Assembly: GCF_000187585.1 (NCBI RefSeq)
Contig: NZ_GL732463.1
Coordinates: forward strand, 1,240,944 to 1,304,943
Length of the DNA stretch: 64,000 nucleotides
Reading direction: 5' to 3'
Origin: Streptococcus peroris ATCC 700780
Lineage (GTDB): Bacteria; Bacillota; Bacilli; Lactobacillales; Streptococcaceae
The notes under the pieces were generated by a model. It saw only the letters and a program-made list of their open reading frames with translations, made no database searches and was not told the DNA's origin. Below, in pieces: positions 59,850-64,000 of this stretch. Position 1 is the first letter of the stretch; the number at the start of each line of letters is the position of its first letter. A program made the translations under genes and the position numbers.

Positions 59850-61148
59850 ATGATTGATAGATATAGCCGCCCTGAAATGGCGAACATTTGGAGTGAAGAA
59901 AATAAATACCGTGCTTGGCTTGAGGTGGAAATCTTAGCTGACGAAGCATGGGCTGAGTTGGGAGAAATCCCCAAGGAAGATGTGGCTTTGATTCGCGAAA
60001 AAGCGGACTTTGATATCGACCGTATCTTGGAAATTGAGCAGCAAACTCGTCACGATGTGGTGGCCTTCACACGTGCGGTTTCTGAGACTCTTGGCGAAGA
60101 GCGTAAGTGGGTTCACTATGGTTTGACATCTACTGACGTGGTCGATACGGCCTATGGTTACCTCTACAAGCAAGCCAATGACATCATCCGCAAGGACCTT
60201 GCAAACTTTACTAAAATCGTGGCAGATAAGGCCAAAGAACACAAGTTTACGATTATGATGGGTCGTACCCACGGTGTGCACGCTGAGCCTACAACTTTTG
60301 GTCTTAAATTGGCCACTTGGTACAGCGAAATGAAGCGCAACATCGAGCGTTTCGAGCATGCGGCTGCTGGTGTGGAAGCTGGTAAGATTTCTGGTGCGGT
60401 TGGTAACTTTGCCAACATCCCACCATTTGTTGAAAAATACGTCTGCGATAAACTCGGTATCCGTGCCCAAGAAATCTCTACACAGGTGCTTCCTCGTGAC
60501 CTTCACGCTGAGTACTTTGCAGTTCTTGCTAGCATCGCAACTTCTATCGAGCGTATGGCAACGGAAATCCGTGGTCTTCAAAAATCAGAACAACGTGAAG
60601 TGGAAGAGTTCTTTGCTAAGGGGCAAAAAGGGTCTTCAGCAATGCCTCACAAGCGCAATCCTATTGGTTCTGAAAACATGACAGGTTTGGCGCGTGTCAT
60701 CCGTGGTCACATGGTGACAGCTTATGAAAATGTGTCACTCTGGCATGAACGTGATATCTCTCACTCATCAGCTGAGCGTATCATCACACCAGATACAACC
60801 ATCTTGATTGACTACATGCTTAACCGTTTTGGAAACATAGTTAAGAACTTGACAGTCTTCCCAGAAAACATGAAACGCAACATGAACTCTACATTTGGTT
60901 TGATATTCAGTCAACGTGCCATGTTGACTTTGATTGAAAAAGGCATGACGCGTGAGCAAGCTTACGACCTTGTTCAACCGAAGACTGCCCAATCATGGGA
61001 TAACCAAGTAGACTTCAAACCACTTTTGGAAGCAGACCCAGAAGTAACTTCACGTCTCACTCAAGAAGAAATCGACGAAATCTTCAACCCAACTTACTAC
61101 ACCAAACGGGTGGATGAAATCTTCGAACGAATTGGACTTGGCGATTAA
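59850..61148 (+). CDS. purB: adenylosuccinate lyase
   Basis: Acts twice in purine synthesis: on SAICAR, and on adenylosuccinate to give AMP. ATG 59850 ([15 protein letters not shown], 432 aa) follows AAAGGAAAAA; ATG 59808 is too early. The fumarase-superfamily signature [12 protein letters not shown], the [12 protein letters not shown] segment and [10 protein letters not shown] are present. It probably shares the purD transcript through the nuclease-like gene. Confidence 0.97.
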   Translation: MIDRYSRPEMANIWSEENKYRAWLEVEILADEAWAELGEIPKEDVALIREKADFDIDRILEIEQQTRHDVVAFTRAVSETLGEERKWVHYGLTSTDVVDTAYGYLYKQANDIIRKDLANFTKIVADKAKEHKFTIMMGRTHGVHAEPTTFGLKLATWYSEMKRNIERFEHAAAGVEAGKISGAVGNFANIPPFVEKYVCDKLGIRAQEISTQVLPRDLHAEYFAVLASIATSIERMATEIRGLQKSEQREVEEFFAKGQKGSSAMPHKRNPIGSENMTGLARVIRGHMVTAYENVSLWHERDISHSSAERIITPDTTILIDYMLNRFGNIVKNLTVFPENMKRNMNSTFGLIFSQRAMLTLIEKGMTREQAYDLVQPKTAQSWDNQVDFKPLLEADPEVTSRLTQEEIDEIFNPTYYTKRVDEIFERIGLGD

Positions 61149-61152
61149 AACA

Positions 61153-61186
61153 GTAAAAAAGCGAGATGGAAGTCTCGCTTTTTTAC
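61153..61186 (+). terminator. purB terminator
   Basis: GTAAAAAAGCGAGA and TCTCGCTTTTTTAC form a 14-pair stem around TGGAAG. It is symmetric and may act in both directions. Confidence 0.9.
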
Positions 61187-61218
61187 TATTTTCTATATTG
61201 ACGATCTCAATAAAATTA

Positions 61219-61250
61219 AAAAATCTGGGGCAACATTGCCTCAGATTTTT
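61219..61250 (-). terminator. terminator of the GntR-family gene
   Basis: AAAAATCTG-G-GGCA and TGCC-T-CAGATTTTT pair around ACAT; on the minus strand a T run follows. Confidence 0.8.
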
Positions 61251-61255
61251 GTTTA

Positions 61256-61972
61256 TTAGTGATCACGATCACAAGAAATGAATTTGATTTTGTAGAAATC
61301 AGAACGTTTGTAAGTTTCGATGTATTCCAAAACTTGGCCAGTTGCTTCAAGTTTCGTTGTCTTAGTTTGTAGTACAGTTGGGAATTGAGTGTCGATTCCT
61401 AGGACAGAAGCGGCATGTTCTGGAGTTGGGAATACAATTTCATTAATTTCTTCAAAATGCTCGTCATTCATGTGAATGTGGTAATCCAATTTGAAACGAT
61501 TATAGATAGAGCTATAGTATTCAGGATTTGGATAGTTGGCATTGATATATTGCTCAGGGATATACGAACTGTGATAAATATAAGTGACACCATTGGTTTC
61601 GCGAACACGTTCAATCTTGTAATAGAATTGATCGTTGCGTAGACCAAGCTTTTCTAGATATTTAAAATCGTTCCCACGTTCGATGGAAAGAACGGTTACC
61701 TTATCATCTTTAGTTTCGAAGATTTCTACATCGGAAAATTCAACGAGTTTATGCTTACGGGCACGTGCTACGAAAGTTCCTTTACCTTGTTGGCGAACAA
61801 TGTAACCATCTTTAGCAAGGTCATTAAGAGCACGAACCACTGTGATGGAACTAACATCATACATGGAAATTAATTCTGCTTCAGTGTAGAACTTGTCTCC
61901 GCTAGCAAATTGGCCAGAAATAATCTTATTTTTTAATTCATCTTTAATGTATTGATATTTTGGAATTGCCAT
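61256..61972 (-). CDS. GntR-family (HutC/UTRA) transcriptional regulator, probable BgaR
   Basis: A 238-aa regulator. The N-terminal winged helix-turn-helix (about 1-70, YDVSSITVVRALNDLAKDGY and IVRQQGKGTFV) is followed by a UTRA ligand-binding domain (about 90-235, ending TYKRSDFYKIKFI). It is divergent from the GH35 gene, as in pneumococcus, where the neighbouring GntR gene regulates the bgaC-PTS operon. The effector is probably a phosphorylated or free sugar; that is inference. Confidence 0.9.
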   Translation of the reverse strand: MAIPKYQYIKDELKNKIISGQFASGDKFYTEAELISMYDVSSITVVRALNDLAKDGYIVRQQGKGTFVARARKHKLVEFSDVEIFETKDDKVTVLSIERGNDFKYLEKLGLRNDQFYYKIERVRETNGVTYIYHSSYIPEQYINANYPNPEYYSSIYNRFKLDYHIHMNDEHFEEINEIVFPTPEHAASVLGIDTQFPTVLQTKTTKLEATGQVLEYIETYKRSDFYKIKFISCDRDH

Positions 61973-62290
61973 ATTTTCACCTCATTTTTTCCTTCTCCAC
62001 TTATGATTCTAACATAAAATCGAAAAAAAGAGTAGAAAAGCGATAAAAAATTATAATATTGGATATAAGAAATTAGAGTATGTGCAAACAATTTATGTTT
62101 TATTTTATATTTTCCAGGTATTTAAAATGCGATTTTTATAGATTTTGAGACAATTTTAAGAAAATATTCAGAAAAAATAGAAAAATTTAAAAGAAAAATT
62201 CAAAAAGTATTGACATTAAGTCAATATTAGTTTATAGTTGATATAACAATACATGAAAGCGCAAACTCTTTCGTTTTTAAGGGAGGAAGA
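61973..62290 (+). promoter_or_regulatory. bgaC control region: promoter, inverted-repeat operator and cre site
   Basis: 318 bp without a gene. The promoter is TTGACA (62210-62215), a 17-bp spacer and TATAGT (62233-62238). The -35 lies inside a perfect inverted repeat ATTGAC-ATTAA-GTCAAT (62209-62225), a likely GntR-type operator. Downstream, ATGAAAGCGCAAACT (62253-62267) matches the cre consensus WTGNAANCGNWNNCW exactly, placing a CcpA roadblock after the start site. The rest is very AT-rich. Confidence 0.75.
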
Positions 62291-64000
62291 ATGGCTAGGT
62301 TTGAAATTAAAGATGAATTCTATCTGGATGGAAAACCATTCAAGATTTTGTCTGGTGCCATTCACTATTTTAGAATTCCTGAGGAAGATTGGCATCATTC
62401 ATTGTATAATCTCAAGGCTTTAGGTTTTAACACAGTTGAGACTTATGTTGCTTGGAACATGCATGAACCTACTGAAGGAAAATTTAACTTTGAAGGTAAT
62501 CTTGATTTAGAGAGATTTCTACAAATTGCACAAGATCTGGGCTTATATGCTATTGTACGTCCTTCTCCATTTATCTGTGCAGAGTGGGAATTCGGTGGTT
62601 TACCTGCATGGCTTTTGACCAAGAATATGAGAATTCGATCGTCTGACCCAGCTTTTATTGAAATGGTTGGCCGCTACTATGATCAGTTGTTTCCACGTTT
62701 AGTTCCGAGATTATTGGAAAACGGTGGAAACATTCTCATGGTGCAAGTCGAAAATGAGTATGGATCCTATGGCGAAGATAAGGCTTATCTGAGAGCGATT
62801 CGTCGTTTGATGGAAGAGCGTGGTGCTACTTGTCCGCTCTTTACATCAGATGGTCCATGGCGAGCTACTCTCAAAGCTGGAACCTTGATTGAGGATGATC
62901 TCTTTGTGACTGGGAATTTTGGCTCCAAAGCTGCTTATAATTTCTCACAGATGCAAGAGTTCTTAGATGAGCACGGCAAGAAATGGCCGCTCATGTGTAT
63001 GGAGTTTTGGGACGGCTGGTTTAACCGTTGGAAAGAACCGATTATCAAACGTGATCCCAAAGAACTCGCAGATGCCGTTCACGAGGTTTTGGAACTAGGC
63101 TCTATTAACCTTTACATGTTCCACGGTGGCACAAACTTTGGCTTTATGAACGGTTGCTCCGCTAGAGGTACTCTGGATTTACCACAGGTCACATCTTATG
63201 ATTATGATGCTCTACTGGATGAAGCGGGAAATCCAACAGCCAAATACTTGGCAGTAAAAGAGATGCTAGCGACATACTATCCTGAGTATCCACAGCTAGA
63301 ACCACTCTACAAGGAAAGTACCAAAGTAGAAGCGATACCTCTGGCTGAAAAAGTTTCCTTATTTGCAACCTTAGATAGTCTATCGAGTCCAATAGAAAGT
63401 CTCTATCCTAAGAAAATGGAAGAGTTAGGCCAAAGTTATGGCTACCTACTCTATCGTACAAAAGCTAGTTGGGATGCAGAAGAAGAACGGATTCGAATCA
63501 TTGACGGTCGTGATAGAGCTCAGCTCTTTGTAGATGGTAAGTGGATTGCTACTCAGTATCAGACAGAAATCGGTGAAGATATCTTTTGTCAAGGAAAAAA
63601 GAAAGCGCTCTCTAATATTGATGTCCTGATTGAAAATATGGGGCGAGTCAATTATGGGCATAAATTCCTAGCAGACACACAGCGAAAGGGAATACGTACA
63701 GGTGTCTGCAAAGACTTACATTTCTTGACTGATTGGAAACAATATCCACTTCCACTCGATCATCCTGAGAAGATTGATTTTTCAAAGGGGTGGACAGAAG
63801 GACAACCTGCCTTTTATGCCTATGACTTTGACATAAAAGGGCCGAAGGATACCTACTTGGATCTAACTGAGTTTGGGAAAGGCGTGGCCTTCGTTAACGA
63901 CCATCCACTGGGACGTTTCTGGAATGTCGGACCAATCTTATCACTTTATATTCCTCATAGCTATCTTCATACAGGTGCGAATCGCATTATCGTATTTGAA
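62291..64000 (+). CDS. bgaC: GH35 beta-galactosidase BgaC (5' part; runs off the window)
   Basis: Exo-beta-galactosidase that in pneumococcus releases terminal galactose from beta-1,3-linked glycans. The frame opens at ATG 62291 after GGGAGGAA and remains open to the window edge (570 codons; the family is about 595 aa). It begins MARFEIKDEFYLDGKPFKIL. The catalytic Glu residues are Glu156 in QVENEYGS (acid/base) and Glu238 in CMEFWDGW (nucleophile), and FHGGTNFGF is present. There is no signal peptide or sorting motif in the visible part. Genes of a sugar PTS are expected downstream. Confidence 0.95.
   Translation, partial: MARFEIKDEFYLDGKPFKILSGAIHYFRIPEEDWHHSLYNLKALGFNTVETYVAWNMHEPTEGKFNFEGNLDLERFLQIAQDLGLYAIVRPSPFICAEWEFGGLPAWLLTKNMRIRSSDPAFIEMVGRYYDQLFPRLVPRLLENGGNILMVQVENEYGSYGEDKAYLRAIRRLMEERGATCPLFTSDGPWRATLKAGTLIEDDLFVTGNFGSKAAYNFSQMQEFLDEHGKKWPLMCMEFWDGWFNRWKEPIIKRDPKELADAVHEVLELGSINLYMFHGGTNFGFMNGCSARGTLDLPQVTSYDYDALLDEAGNPTAKYLAVKEMLATYYPEYPQLEPLYKESTKVEAIPLAEKVSLFATLDSLSSPIESLYPKKMEELGQSYGYLLYRTKASWDAEEERIRIIDGRDRAQLFVDGKWIATQYQTEIGEDIFCQGKKKALSNIDVLIENMGRVNYGHKFLADTQRKGIRTGVCKDLHFLTDWKQYPLPLDHPEKIDFSKGWTEGQPAFYAYDFDIKGPKDTYLDLTEFGKGVAFVNDHPLGRFWNVGPILSLYIPHSYLHTGANRIIVFE

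Overview
The window is a low-GC Firmicutes chromosome segment spanning the replication origin. Gene content and order (dnaA-dnaN, mfd-rqcP-divIC-tilS-hpt-ftsH, htrA-parB, comCDE between tRNA genes, pcsB, comAB followed by the purine genes, bgaC) together with CiaR-, ComE- and WalR-type sites point to a Streptococcus of the mitis/oralis/pneumoniae group. The ComC, ComD and ComB sequences look like a commensal mitis-group strain rather than a typical pneumococcus. This placement rests on recognised families and synteny, not on a database search.

Layout. Positions 1-16.4 kb read leftward: parB-htrA, dnaA, dnaN, a DUF951 gene, ychF, pth, mfd, rqcP, divIC, a 40-codon gene, a beta-lactamase-fold secreted protein, tilS, hpt and ftsH. 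DnaA boxes lie on both sides of dnaA (oriC). From 16.6 kb most genes read rightward, as expected for the other replication arm: rlmH, tRNA-Arg, comCDE, tRNA-Glu, tRNA-Asn, a TetR/YhgE pair, an ABC-F gene (minus), trpS, guaB, recF-yaaA (minus), then a long envelope/lipid/transport run (yfmF-yfmH-rodZ-pgsA-ecfA1-ecfA2-ecfT-mreC-mreD), pcsB, a FemX/MurM-type gene, rpsB-tsf and comAB. From 45.6 to 61.1 kb lies a complete IMP pathway (purC L F M N H D E K B), with a PD-(D/E)XK nuclease-like gene between purK and purB. The window closes with a GntR regulator and the first 570 codons of a GH35 beta-galactosidase (bgaC).

Most notable points. (1) Competence looks degraded at two separate loci: comD has an in-frame TAA seven codons before the phospho-acceptor His, and comB lacks about 150 residues of its central helical region, while comC, comE and comA look intact. 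(2) parB carries two compensating single-base indels in poly-A runs that create a stop, although two parS-like palindromes are present nearby. (3) Two intergenic elements in the purine cluster share a conserved hairpin core and 3' motif but have different, fully complementary outer arms, which suggests conserved RNA or mobile-element structure. (4) The purF-purM gap contains a second, truncated copy of the purM start. (5) A defence-like nuclease gene sits directly after what appears to be a shortened purK 3' end.

Control signals seen directly include ComE direct repeats at comC, a CiaR box at htrA, a WalR box overlapping a terminator at pcsB, a cre site and an inverted-repeat operator at bgaC, very similar extended -10 promoters at purC and purD, and many factor-independent terminators.
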